45,812 nucleotides of DNA from CAYWCV01 sp964629885 (GCA_964629885.1 CAZVRJ010000017.1:1-45812), one strand, 5' to 3'; positions 25,945 through 34,069 are shown, counted from the stretch's first letter. Notes: generated by a model from the sequence alone, not told the origin. Made by a program: numbers and translations.

Positions 25945-27117
25945 CATGATTTGAAAGACGAAGAACTTCAAGTACTCTGTCTCTTGCATACCGAGTAACA
26001 CCGGATGGTCGATAGGGTGGCTGCCACGGAACACGATCTTCAACGACTTGCCACTTCTCTCGGCGGCGAGCTGGACCGACTCCAGAAAGGTCTCTTCCGT
26101 GATGTGATGCGAGCAGCTCGACGTGGCAAGTATTCCGCCGGGTTTCAAGTGATCGATGGCTGACTGGTGCAGGCGTCTGTACGCTTGCCGTGCAGTACCC
26201 ACGTTTTTCTTGCTCCGCGTGAAATTGGGCGGATCCAAATTGATGGCATCGAAGGTATTCTCTGCCAATATCGACTGCATTTCTTTCATCAGATCACACC
26301 GCCTGAACTCAATTTGCGCATCCACACCGTTCAAGTGCGCATTTACAGATGCCCGGTCGAGTACATCGCCGCTTTGGTCTGCTGCCAAAATTCGGCTGGC
26401 TCCCGCCCTAGCTGCGTGCAAGGCAAATCCACCCTCGTTACAGAAAGCATCGAACACATGGTCGCCCTCGTTCACGAAGCGTGCAAATGTGGCTCTATTC
26501 TCTCGTTGATCCAAATAAAACCCTGTTTTTTGACCATGAAGTGCATCTACCTTGTATTTGACGCCATCCTCGTGGATCATCTGCACAACGGCGTTCGGAT
26601 CTCCCGTCAACACACGCTGTTCTATCGGAAGACCTTCCAAATTGCGGAGGCTGCTGTCATTACGAAGCACTATCACGTCCGGCTTGATCAGTTCGTCGAT
26701 CAACTCGGCAAGCACCGGCAGTTGTTGTTCCATGCCAGCAGAGTTAATCTGGATGGATACCGCCTTGTTGTACATGTCGATAATTAGTCCAGGAAGCCCA
26801 TCACTTTCGCTGTGCACGAGCCTCAGTGCATCGGCATTAGGATAAACGAGTCGTCGACTACGAATCGATTGAATGAGACGATTCCGGAAAAAGTTGCGGT
26901 CGACAGCTTGGTCCTGTCTTGTTAAAAGTCGGACAGCTATCAGCGAATGTGGGTGGTAGAACCCGATCCCTAGAAAAGCGCCATCCATCCTGCAAACCCT
27001 GACCAATTCACCTACTTCTGGGCTGCCTTCAATTTGAGTGATTTCGTTCGAGAACACCCAAGGATGTCCACGTCGGAGACGCTTGTCCCGGTGTTTTGCC
27101 AGAAATACGGAATTCAT
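25942..27117 (-). CDS. rlmI: Class I SAM-dependent rRNA methyltransferase (RlmI family)
   Basis: Probably methylates a cytosine (C5) in 23S rRNA, as E. coli RlmI does at C1962. The 391-residue protein has an N-terminal PUA domain (about 1-75, starting FLAKHRDKRLRRGHPWVFSN). A central linking domain and a Rossmann methyltransferase domain follow. SAM-binding motif I reads VFDAFCNEGGFALHAA, and the active-site region reads NLDPPNFTRSKKNVG then TSSCSHH, whose cysteine is the expected catalytic residue. It starts 6 bp after the uup stop, so the two form an operon. Confidence 0.9.
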   Translation of the reverse strand: MNSVFLAKHRDKRLRRGHPWVFSNEITQIEGSPEVGELVRVCRMDGAFLGIGFYHPHSLIAVRLLTRQDQAVDRNFFRNRLIQSIRSRRLVYPNADALRLVHSESDGLPGLIIDMYNKAVSIQINSAGMEQQLPVLAELIDELIKPDVIVLRNDSSLRNLEGLPIEQRVLTGDPNAVVQMIHEDGVKYKVDALHGQKTGFYLDQRENRATFARFVNEGDHVFDAFCNEGGFALHAARAGASRILAADQSGDVLDRASVNAHLNGVDAQIEFRRCDLMKEMQSILAENTFDAINLDPPNFTRSKKNVGTARQAYRRLHQSAIDHLKPGGILATSSCSHHITEETFLESVQLAAERSGKSLKIVFRGSHPIDHPVLLGMQETEYLKFFVFQIM

Positions 27118-27123
27118 GATGCT

Positions 27124-29025
27124 TTAAGATTGGGAAATGGAGACCATTGTTTCAAGTTCCGCCCAGCGCTCATAGGTCTTACGAATCTTTTCTTCAAGAG
27201 CCTGCAGCTCAGACTGTACCCTCTTTATTTCGCTAGGGGCTTTTCTGTAAAAGTCTGCCGACCCCATCGACGCTATGAGCTCCGTATGGTCCGATTCCAG
27301 CTTTTCAATTTGTGCAGGCAGGGACTCGAGCTCCTTTAGCTCCTTATGGCTCATTTTGCGTGGGCGATCCTGTTTTGACTTAGAAGGCTCAACACTTGAA
27401 TCTGATTTGGATTGCTTTACATCATCCGACTTTTTTTGGCTTTCGTCGAATCGTAACCAATCGTCGTAATCACCCACGAATTCATGAACCGTTCCATCGC
27501 CCTTGAGCACAAGACACTGGGTCACTGTGTTGTTGATAAAGGTTCGGTCGTGGCTCACAATGATCAGCGTGCCAGAATACTCGCTCACCACTTCCTCAAG
27601 TAGTTCTAAGGTCTCAATGTCGAGGTCGTTCGTCGGTTCGTCCAGTACCAATAAATTCGATGGACGCGTGAACAACTTGGCCAGTAAGAGGCGGTTTCGT
27701 TCACCACCGCTGAGCACCGTTACTGGACTCCTAGCACGCTCTGGAGTAAACAGAAAGTCTTGCAGATAACTGAGGATGTGCTTGTCTTTGCCGCCAATCG
27801 TTACCGTGTCACGACCCTCGCTCACGTTGTCCATCACCGTTTTTGAGTCGTCGAGCGCAGCCCTATACTGGTCGAAATAGGATATCTGAAGGTTGGTACC
27901 TGTACGAATAGTACCCGATTTTGGCGCCATTTCGCCAAGGAGAAGTTTTATGAGGGTGGATTTGCCGGCACCGTTCGGACCGATCACACCCACTCGGTCT
28001 CCACGATGTATCACGGTGTTCAGGTTTCTGATCACATCGTTGCCACCGTACGAAAAATGGACACCCTTGGCCTCTGCAACTAATGTTCCAGAACTTTTTC
28101 CTTCTTGAATTCGGATGTCGGCCGTCCCCATTTTGCCTAATCTGGCTCTACGCTCTTCCCGCATTTCTTTCAAGGCACGAACTCGGCCCTCATTTCGAGT
28201 ACGCCGTGCCTTTATGCCCTTACGGATCCAAACTTCTTCCTCTGCCAACTTCTTGTCAAATTTGGCGTTGGCCACATCATCGGCGTCGAGTAATGCCTGT
28301 TTCCGTTCAAGGAAGGTATCATATTTACATGCCCAGTCGTAGATGCGTCCACGATCGAGCTCAACGATGCGTGTTGCTAGTTTTCGGAGAAACCGGCGGT
28401 CGTGGGTTATGAAAACGAGCGTGCCCTGATAACGTGAAAGAAAATCCTCCATCCAAGTGATGGCATCTAAATCGAGGTGGTTCGTTGGCTCATCTAAAAG
28501 CAATAACTCAGGGTCATTCGAAAGGGCTCTTGCGAGCAGGACGCGTCTTTTCATGCCGCCCGACAGCGACGAATAGTCGGCATCGGGGTCTAAGCCCATT
28601 CGTGTTATAATATTGTGTGCTTGCTGATCGATTGACCAGGCGTCTGCTGCGTCGACCGCCTTCTGTATCTGGTCAAGCTTCGCAAGAGCGACAGAGTCGC
28701 CTGAACTCGCCTCTCTGGCTCGAAGGTGATACTCATGGAGCAAGCGTCCCTTTTCGCCGAGACCATCGAGGACGATGTCGATTATGGTCATGTCGTCGGC
28801 AACCGTGATTTCTTGCTCCAGCCTTGAAATCCGTATTCCGGGCAAGCGGTGGATGTCTCCCGAATCGAGTGGTTGCTCGCCTGTGATAACTTTGAGCAGT
28901 GTCGATTTGCCTTCGCCGTTGCGTCCAAGCAGGCCGATACGGTCGCCGCGCTCTATGACGATAGTTGCATCGTCAAGGATGGGTCGAAGACCGAATGTAA
29001 GTGAAGCTGATTGGATGGAAAGCAT
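27124..29025 (-). CDS. uup: ABC-F family ATPase, Uup type
   Basis: A soluble tandem ATPase without membrane spans that acts on the ribosome or on DNA. Uup has roles in ribosome assembly or stall rescue and in limiting transposon excision. From the ATG at 29025 it has 633 residues, close to E. coli Uup. It shows two Walker A motifs (GRNGEGKST at 34-42; GPNGAGKST) and two signatures (LSGGMKRR, LSGGERNR) with DEPTNHLD and DEPTNDLD. The Uup-like linker segment EEVWIRKGIKARRTRNEGRV and a C-terminal charged coiled coil follow. An open frame extends about 37 codons upstream through a low-complexity purine repeat and a terminator. I rejected that as coding. Confidence 0.95.
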   Translation of the reverse strand: MLSIQSASLTFGLRPILDDATIVIERGDRIGLLGRNGEGKSTLLKVITGEQPLDSGDIHRLPGIRISRLEQEITVADDMTIIDIVLDGLGEKGRLLHEYHLRAREASSGDSVALAKLDQIQKAVDAADAWSIDQQAHNIITRMGLDPDADYSSLSGGMKRRVLLARALSNDPELLLLDEPTNHLDLDAITWMEDFLSRYQGTLVFITHDRRFLRKLATRIVELDRGRIYDWACKYDTFLERKQALLDADDVANAKFDKKLAEEEVWIRKGIKARRTRNEGRVRALKEMREERRARLGKMGTADIRIQEGKSSGTLVAEAKGVHFSYGGNDVIRNLNTVIHRGDRVGVIGPNGAGKSTLIKLLLGEMAPKSGTIRTGTNLQISYFDQYRAALDDSKTVMDNVSEGRDTVTIGGKDKHILSYLQDFLFTPERARSPVTVLSGGERNRLLLAKLFTRPSNLLVLDEPTNDLDIETLELLEEVVSEYSGTLIIVSHDRTFINNTVTQCLVLKGDGTVHEFVGDYDDWLRFDESQKKSDDVKQSKSDSSVEPSKSKQDRPRKMSHKELKELESLPAQIEKLESDHTELIASMGSADFYRKAPSEIKRVQSELQALEEKIRKTYERWAELETMVSISQS

Positions 29026-29033
29026 GGCGGGTT

Positions 29034-29090
29034 GAAGAAAGAAGAAGGAAGAAGGAAGAAGGAAGAAAGAAGAAGGTAGGAAGAAAGAAA
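29034..29090. repeat. (GAAGAAG)n heptad purine tract in the uup leader
   Basis: GAAGAAA, GAAGAAG, GAAGAAG, GAAGAAG, GAAGAAA, GAAGAAG run in register at 29034-29075, then the pattern decays to 29089. It occupies nearly all of the 64 bp between the tRNA terminator and the uup ATG, so it lies in the uup promoter/leader and could vary in copy number. The minus strand is a long pyrimidine tract. Confidence 0.9.
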
Positions 29091-29120
29091 AAGCCACGAT
29101 CCTTTGCAGGATGTGGCTTT
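29090..29120 (-). terminator. Intrinsic terminator of the tRNA-Thr gene
   Basis: AAAGCCAC (29090-29097) pairs with GTGGCTTT (29113-29120). An inner stem ATCCT/AGGAT lies across a single bulged base, and a T-rich run follows on the minus strand. It ends the tRNA transcript before uup. Confidence 0.85.
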
Positions 29121-29219
29121 GTAGCAAATAGGGCAAACGCTGTCAAAACTGTCAAAGTAACTTTGTCCTGAACGGGACAAACAAAGAAACGGTTTGCCTT
29201 CGGGAATCGTTCGACTCGA

Positions 29220-29295
29220 TGGAGCCGAGAATCGGATTCGAACCGACGACCTGCTCATTACGAATGAGCTGCTCTACCAGCTGAGCTATCTCGGC
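29220..29295 (-). tRNA. tRNA-Thr (anticodon CGU)
   Basis: On the minus strand the gene reads GCCGAGA...TCTCGGC with a perfect 7-bp acceptor stem. It has a 4-bp D stem, a 5-bp anticodon stem GCTCA/TGAGC with loop TTCGTAA (anticodon CGU, codon ACG), a 5-nt variable loop and a T arm with GTTCGAATC. The 73-nt body ends at discriminator 29223, and CCA is encoded at 29222-29220. It has its own terminator. Confidence 0.97.
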
Positions 29296-29305
29296 ACAGA
29301 AACTA

Positions 29306-29311
29306 AATATA
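29306..29311 (-). promoter_or_regulatory. Candidate -10 box of the tRNA-Thr gene
   Basis: On the minus strand TATATT (29311-29306) lies about 11 bp before the mature 5' end of the tRNA, a suitable distance for a short leader. No convincing -35 hexamer was seen. Weak support. Confidence 0.35.
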
Positions 29312-29395
29312 CGCAGTATCGTCTTGTTGCGAAAGATTGCAGGGAAAAATCACAGAATCCTGCTATCATTGTGCGTTAATAACACTATAAGACAG

Positions 29396-29992
29396 ATGAG
29401 CTATACCCTACTAATTATCGGCATCACATCGCTCGCAACAGTAATTGCGTGGTCGAATCCAAAATGGCAGAACGACGGAATGATGTTCCCTTATCGGGTG
29501 TGGCATCTAAGAGAGTGGCATACGCTGGTGACATCAGCGCTACTCCACGCCAACGGGACCCATTTGCTTTTTAACATGATTACCCTCTTCTTTTTCGGTC
29601 CTTCGCTGGAGGGAATACTTGGGCCCAGCCTATATCTGACCCTCTACATCGTGTCTATGATCGTAGCGGGAATCCCCTCGGTAATCAGGCACAAAGACAA
29701 CCCAAATTACGCGACATTGGGCGCTTCAGGTGCAGTAAGTGCAGTACTTTTCTCGTACATCCTCTATATGCCGCTCAGCAAGATTTACCTGTTTTTTATA
29801 CCTATCGGCATTCCGGCAGCCTTGTTTGGTTTCATGTATCTGGCTTACACGTTTTGGGAGAGTCGTAGAGGTCACGGTACCATCAACCACGACGCTCACC
29901 TCGCAGGTGCAATTATCGGCATCGTCTTAACCTTTATCATGGATCCAATGTCGGTGCAGATTTTTCTGCATGCAATTGGCATTATGCAGTGA
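29396..29992 (+). CDS. Rhomboid family intramembrane serine protease
   Basis: This polytopic membrane protease cleaves transmembrane segments of other proteins. From the ATG at 29396 it has 198 residues and about six membrane helices. It shows the HxxxN-type L1/TM2 segment (His56 to Asn60, in HANGTHLLFN), the catalytic serine in GASG (Ser111), and the catalytic histidine in HDAHLAGAIIG (His168). These are the key residues of an active rhomboid. An upstream open stretch to 29324 was rejected because it adds a non-hydrophobic tail with no family match. The substrate is unknown. A GATCGGG-type heptad repeat begins at its stop codon. Confidence 0.92.
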   Translation: MSYTLLIIGITSLATVIAWSNPKWQNDGMMFPYRVWHLREWHTLVTSALLHANGTHLLFNMITLFFFGPSLEGILGPSLYLTLYIVSMIVAGIPSVIRHKDNPNYATLGASGAVSAVLFSYILYMPLSKIYLFFIPIGIPAALFGFMYLAYTFWESRRGHGTINHDAHLAGAIIGIVLTFIMDPMSVQIFLHAIGIMQ

Positions 29993-30011
29993 TCGGGGAT
30001 CGGTGATCGGG
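29991..30011. repeat. GATCGGG heptad repeat at the rhomboid stop codon
   Basis: Three 7-bp units, GATCGGG, GATCGGT, GATCGGG, start at the GA of the rhomboid TGA stop. It is the same 7-bp period and the same position relative to the stop as the repeat after the transaldolase gene, but the unit sequence is different. Confidence 0.8.
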
Positions 30012-30032
30012 ACACCCTTCACTTCGTTCAGG

Positions 30033-30073
30033 GCGGCTTCACCACTCTACCACTCTACCACTCTACTACTCTA
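30033..30073. repeat. (ACCACTCT)n octamer repeat at the serC stop codon
   Basis: Tandem 8-bp units ACCACTCT, three perfect then ACTACTCT and a partial ACCACTT, run up to and across the serC stop (30071-30073). It lies in the 78-bp gap between the convergent rhomboid and serC genes. Confidence 0.85.
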
Positions 30074-31144
30074 CCACTTCGAGCGGAAGTGCTGCATGAA
30101 CGATACCAGAGCTTCGACTGACTCGTAGCTGCAGGCATTGTATATGCTCGCACGCATTCCGCCAGCACTTCGGTGACCCTTGAGTCCACTCAGCCCAGCG
30201 GCTTCTGCCTCTTTCACAAAAAGCTTTTCGAGCGCTTCATCCGCAATCCGGAACGTAACGTTCATCCTCGAGCGCGAGTCTACCTCAGCAGTGCCTTTAT
30301 AGAAATCATCCCGGTCGATTTCGGCGTACAGGAGGTCGGCCTTCTTGATGTTGTGTGCTTCCATGGCTTTGAGTCCACCTTTGCGTTCGATCCACGCCAA
30401 TACGAGATCGACCATGTAAACGGCATACACCGGTGGGGTATTGAACATTTCGCCCACATGGGTTTTGTAGCTGAGGATGGTGGGAACACCACTCGTTTTA
30501 GCTTTGCCAAGAAAATCCTTCCGAGCTATAACGACCGTAACGCCAGCAGGACCAAGATTCTTCTGGGCACCCGCGTAAATCAAGTCATATTTCTCGACGT
30601 TAATGGGCTTCGACAGAAAGTTTGACGATGCGTCGCAAACTAGAGGCACATCACAGTCGGGTTCAACCTTGAACTCGGTTCCAAATATGGTGTTGTTCGA
30701 CGTAAAATGGGCATATTGAGCTTTGTCTGACCACTGAATCTGAGACTGCGCAGGCACTCTGTTGAAATTGCCATCCTCAGAAGAGAATGCGACATGCACG
30801 TTGCCAAAGCTCTTGGCCTCTTTGATAGCCTTCTGAGCCCAAACACCGGTTTTCACGTAATCGGCCGTTTGACCGGCATCCAGAAAATTGTAGGGCACCA
30901 TCAAGAATTGGGCACTAGCACCACCTTGGAGAAACATCACCTCGAAATCATCGCCCAGACCAAGCAGGCGAACTAGTCGTTCACGAGCGCTGGCGTCAAC
31001 ACCGATATACTCGGGGCCGCGGTGGCTCACTTCCATAATCGACATACCACAACCTCGGAAATCAGTGATTTCTTGTTGGGCCTGTTCCAGAACTTCGAGA
31101 GGGAGGGTAGCAGGTCCTGCGCTGAAGTTGTGAATTCTGCTCAT
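30071..31144 (-). CDS. serC: Phosphoserine aminotransferase
   Basis: A PLP enzyme that makes 3-phosphoserine from 3-phosphohydroxypyruvate with glutamate (serine synthesis). It may also act in pyridoxal phosphate synthesis. The 357-residue protein begins HNFSAGPATLPLEVLEQ, the family start. The PLP lysine is Lys195 in GAQKNLGPAG. The C-terminus has the GLKGHRSAGGMRASIYN segment. It lies 25 bp after the DUF1015 gene and is probably co-transcribed; DUF1015 genes are often found beside serine synthesis genes in FCB bacteria. serA is not in the window. Confidence 0.97.
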   Translation of the reverse strand: MSRIHNFSAGPATLPLEVLEQAQQEITDFRGCGMSIMEVSHRGPEYIGVDASARERLVRLLGLGDDFEVMFLQGGASAQFLMVPYNFLDAGQTADYVKTGVWAQKAIKEAKSFGNVHVAFSSEDGNFNRVPAQSQIQWSDKAQYAHFTSNNTIFGTEFKVEPDCDVPLVCDASSNFLSKPINVEKYDLIYAGAQKNLGPAGVTVVIARKDFLGKAKTSGVPTILSYKTHVGEMFNTPPVYAVYMVDLVLAWIERKGGLKAMEAHNIKKADLLYAEIDRDDFYKGTAEVDSRSRMNVTFRIADEALEKLFVKEAEAAGLSGLKGHRSAGGMRASIYNACSYESVEALVSFMQHFRSKW

Positions 31145-31169
31145 GAGATGAATGCCGTAAAAAAGTTAA

Positions 31170-32375
31170 TTAGAAAGTGTGAATCAATAAACCGGAGCGC
31201 AGCTTTGGCTCAAACCAGGTGCTTTTCGGTGGCATGAGTTCGCCTGCGTCTGAGACATCCATCAATTGTTGGATGGAAACAGGATGAAGGCTAAATGCAA
31301 GATCGATGCTGCCGTCGATGAGTCCGTTTTGCATTTTGCTAATGCTATCGCTGCCTCCACTGAAAGCGATACGTTGGTCGTTTCGGATGTCTATGATACC
31401 ATAAACGGGTTCGAGAACGGCTTGTTGCAGTTTTTCGGCGTCAATTTGACTTACGGCTGAATGTGTATCAATGCTTGGCAGTGTGCCTTTGTACCAACCG
31501 GATGCGGTGCCAACAAAGATATCGCCAGGTATTTGTGGCACATCGGCAGAATCGACCGCAACCAAGCCCAGAATGACTTTGAGCCGGTCGAACTGTACAT
31601 CTTGAATCCCTTTCAAGTAGCGATTATAGGCAAGAATTCTCAGCTCGTCGTCAGGCAGAATAACTGCTGGAAATCTACGATATCCGTCTGAGTTGGTTGG
31701 ATGAGCACCTATTTCGATACGTCGTGCCGCTTCGGCTGCTGCCTCGCAACGATGGTGGCCGTCGGCTATGTAAAGATCTTGAACAGCAAATGACTCTTTT
31801 ATCGTGTCGTTCGACGACGGATCGGCCATCAACATACGGTGCCTGACTCCCTGCTCGTCTGTAAAATCATACAGAGGTATGGCATCGACAAGAGCAGACT
31901 TTAGAAGGGCCTTCAAAGCCGGGCTGCTTCTGTAAGCAAGCATTACGGGCTCGGCATGAGCTCCTTGTGCCAAAATGTGGCTCGTGCGTTCTTCAACCTT
32001 CGGTGGACGAGTCAGTTCGTGTCTAATAATGCGTCCTGCGCCATAATCATCCACACTCACACATCCGAAAAAACCCATCCTTACATGGCCCGACTGCGAC
32101 TGTTCGTACAGATAGAAACGAGCGTCGGCTTCGTGGATCATGACGTCAGAATTTTGGCACAATTGACGTAAAAACTCTGCACCGCGACTTGCCAACTCAG
32201 GGACGGATGCGTCACCATGAATCTCAGGAAGGATAGCGTGCAACAGGCTGTATGGCCTCGGTGCTGCGATTTCTCTGGCTTGTTCGGTGGTTAAAACGTC
32301 GTATGGTGGGCAACTGACTTCAACCGCGTGATTTGAGTGGGGACGAAATGCTGAAAAAGGGGAAAATTGTGCCAT
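31170..32375 (-). CDS. DUF1015 family protein
   Basis: A 401-residue cytoplasmic protein of the DUF1015 family, function not established. The family is recognised from the start (MAQFSPFSAFRP then SCPPYDVLTTEQA), the RHELTRPPKVEER segment, the highly conserved DLYIADGHHRCEAA (about residue 190) and RFPAVILPDDELRILAYNR. It is the first gene of a two-gene operon with serC, which suggests a role linked to serine or one-carbon metabolism. That link is guilt by association only. No signal peptide or membrane helix is visible. Confidence 0.9.
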   Translation of the reverse strand: MAQFSPFSAFRPHSNHAVEVSCPPYDVLTTEQAREIAAPRPYSLLHAILPEIHGDASVPELASRGAEFLRQLCQNSDVMIHEADARFYLYEQSQSGHVRMGFFGCVSVDDYGAGRIIRHELTRPPKVEERTSHILAQGAHAEPVMLAYRSSPALKALLKSALVDAIPLYDFTDEQGVRHRMLMADPSSNDTIKESFAVQDLYIADGHHRCEAAAEAARRIEIGAHPTNSDGYRRFPAVILPDDELRILAYNRYLKGIQDVQFDRLKVILGLVAVDSADVPQIPGDIFVGTASGWYKGTLPSIDTHSAVSQIDAEKLQQAVLEPVYGIIDIRNDQRIAFSGGSDSISKMQNGLIDGSIDLAFSLHPVSIQQLMDVSDAGELMPPKSTWFEPKLRSGLLIHTF

Positions 32376-32543
32376 ACTTGAATATTGATGTGCCGTCTAG
32401 ATGGTCAAAATACATCATTTAAACCTATTATACTTTTCGAAAACCAATAACTGGCGTATGCTGTCACTAAAAGCGCTACCAAAAATTGATGGCTGTGCTA
32501 AATGGACACATGTCGTATATTTATGGCCAAATAATACTGCACC

Positions 32544-32915
32544 ATGGAAAAAGAACTACAGAATCTCACCAAGGATCAACAGCAGCAAATGCTGTTCGTG
32601 ATGTTGATTCAACAGCATCAGCAAATCTGCATGATGGGCCTCGGCAAAATCAAGAACCCGACAACCGACAGGATCGAGAGGGACTTGAGTGCCGCACGCT
32701 ATGCGATCGACACACTTGCCATGCTTCAAGATTACACCAAAGGGAACATAACCAACGAGGTTGCCGAGTATTTAGGTCATGTTCTAGGGACACTTCGTCT
32801 GAATTATGTAGACGAGGTGAATAGTCCGCAAGAGCAACAGCAAGTACAAGAGCAGGAGCAGGAGCAAGAGCAAGGGGAAGAGCAACAAGATCGTCTTGAT
32901 TCGGAGCCGGATTGA
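32544..32915 (+). CDS. DUF1844 protein with a Glu/Gln repeat tail
   Basis: A 123-residue protein of unknown function. Residues about 12-92 match the DUF1844 pattern: a helix with MLFVMLIQQHQQICMMGLG, then IKNPTTDRIERDLSAARYAI and LAMLQDYTKGNIT. Residues 96-123 form an acidic low-complexity tail built on Glu-Gln repeats, encoded by tandem GAGCAG/GAGCAA hexamers (about 32830-32885), so its length may vary between strains. The stop at 32915 is one base before the NUDIX start ATG, so the pair is translationally coupled. Confidence 0.85.
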   Translation: MEKELQNLTKDQQQQMLFVMLIQQHQQICMMGLGKIKNPTTDRIERDLSAARYAIDTLAMLQDYTKGNITNEVAEYLGHVLGTLRLNYVDEVNSPQEQQQVQEQEQEQEQGEEQQDRLDSEPD

Positions 32916-32916
32916 G

Positions 32917-33336
32917 ATGGTTCCGGTAACGGCGGCTGGTGGCGTAATCTTTCGAAAAGACAAGGCTGGCATCCAAGTGTTGATCATCCGCAGGAACGGG
33001 CACTGGGATTTGCCAAAGGGCAAACTGGAGCCGGGCGAGACGGTTCAGTATTGTGCCGTCCGCGAGGTCTCTGAGGAGCTTGGAATACCGTATCCTATGG
33101 TCGTTTGCTCACTCGATGCCACGTGGCACACGTACATGATGGACGGTGAGTCGTATGGCAAGACGACGCATTGGTTCCTGATGATAAGCCCAGCCACGGT
33201 ATTTACCCCTCAAGAGGAGGAGTTTATTGAGGAGGTTCGTTGGTCCGCCATCGACGAGGCTCTCGGCCTAGTTGCATTCGAGAATTTGAAGATCGTGCTC
33301 GAAAGGGCTAAAACCGTGTTGGGCAAGTCACATTAG
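32917..33336 (+). CDS. NUDIX hydrolase
   Basis: Hydrolyses a nucleoside diphosphate linked to another group; the substrate is not predictable. The 139-residue protein has a complete Nudix box at residues 35-57 (GKLEPGETVQ then REVSEELG), so the metal-binding glutamates are all present. The fold starts PVTAAGGVIF. I chose the ATG at 32917, just after the DUF1844 stop and preceded by GGAG. An upstream in-frame TTG at 32896 would overlap DUF1844. It resembles the Ap4A hydrolase/MutT-like group with the WDLPKGK segment. Confidence 0.93.
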   Translation: MVPVTAAGGVIFRKDKAGIQVLIIRRNGHWDLPKGKLEPGETVQYCAVREVSEELGIPYPMVVCSLDATWHTYMMDGESYGKTTHWFLMISPATVFTPQEEEFIEEVRWSAIDEALGLVAFENLKIVLERAKTVLGKSH

Positions 33337-33369
33337 AGATCACGTGCACCTGTGTGCCTTCGGCCGCGA

Positions 33370-34029
33370 TCAGTTTTGCAGGCGAAAGCGAATAGGCAGG
33401 TTGTACTGCACCTTCACGGGTTTTCCCCGTTGCATACCTGGCTTGAACTTGGCCTTACGAACAGCCTCCAAAGCTGCCTCGTTGCAACCGCCACCAATTC
33501 CGCGGGTGACGACAGGATCGATCACATTACCTTTCTCGTCGACCACGAACTGAAGGAACACGCTTCCCTCTATGCCGGCCTTGCGCGCGATCTCAGGGTA
33601 GCGGATGCTTCGCTGCAAGCCTTCAAGTCCGCCAATCAACTCAGGATCCTGCTCGACCACTAGGAATATCGCAGGCTCCTCGTCTTCTACGACTTCCTGC
33701 TTGGCTGCAGGAGGCGGAGGTGGCAGGTCGAGCGCCATGTCGAGGTCAAGTGAGGCGTCTAGGTTCAGGTCCATGTCGTCGATGATCTCGTCGTTCGGTA
33801 CTTCAACAGGTACTGGTGGACGTGGCGGGGGAGGAGGTTTGTTGATCTGCTCCGTCTGAACGATTTCATCCATCTCAATTAGTTCCTGCTCGAGTGCCTC
33901 GAAACGGATGTCATGGTTCAATTTTAGCTCGGCTCTGAAAAGGACGATGAACAATGCGAGTGTGAGGATCATACCAACCTGCAGATGAACTGCGTAGTTG
34001 TTGCGGAGGTCGTGCTCAGGCTTCTTCAT
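33370..34029 (-). CDS. tonB: Energy transducer TonB, copy 2
   Basis: Carries energy from an ExbB-ExbD motor to TonB-dependent outer-membrane receptors. The 219-residue protein has one N-terminal membrane helix (about 15-33), a Pro-rich segment KPPPPPRPPVPVEVP (64-78), and an acidic Asp/Leu-rich stretch. A second PPPPP and a C-terminal TonB domain with YPEIARKAGIEG and AKFKPG follow. It is 93% identical (145 of 156, counted by hand) to the upstream copy over the C-terminal part, but only about 60% identical in the aligned N-terminal part. It sits behind a terminator. No exbB or exbD lies in the window. Confidence 0.93.
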   Translation of the reverse strand: MKKPEHDLRNNYAVHLQVGMILTLALFIVLFRAELKLNHDIRFEALEQELIEMDEIVQTEQINKPPPPPRPPVPVEVPNDEIIDDMDLNLDASLDLDMALDLPPPPPAAKQEVVEDEEPAIFLVVEQDPELIGGLEGLQRSIRYPEIARKAGIEGSVFLQFVVDEKGNVIDPVVTRGIGGGCNEAALEAVRKAKFKPGMQRGKPVKVQYNLPIRFRLQN

Positions 34030-34069
34030 AGCTTATAGTATTATTAAGATAGTATTTGGTGCTAAAAAG

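Noticed and set aside
29026..29136. N-terminal extension of the Uup frame
   Set aside because: It is encoded by the GAAGAAG repeat and the tRNA terminator, gives Phe/Leu/Pro/Ser low complexity, and has no counterpart in Uup. The ATG at 29025 gives the family length.
29162..29181. TTTGTCC/GGACAAA hairpin after the tRNA as a terminator
   Set aside because: It has no T-run on the minus strand, and a much stronger terminator lies at 29090-29120.
29194..29379. 61-codon plus-strand ORF over the tRNA-Thr gene
   Set aside because: It is the antisense translation of a tRNA (the ENRIRTDDL...QLSYLG pattern is a well-known false protein). The tRNA structure is complete.
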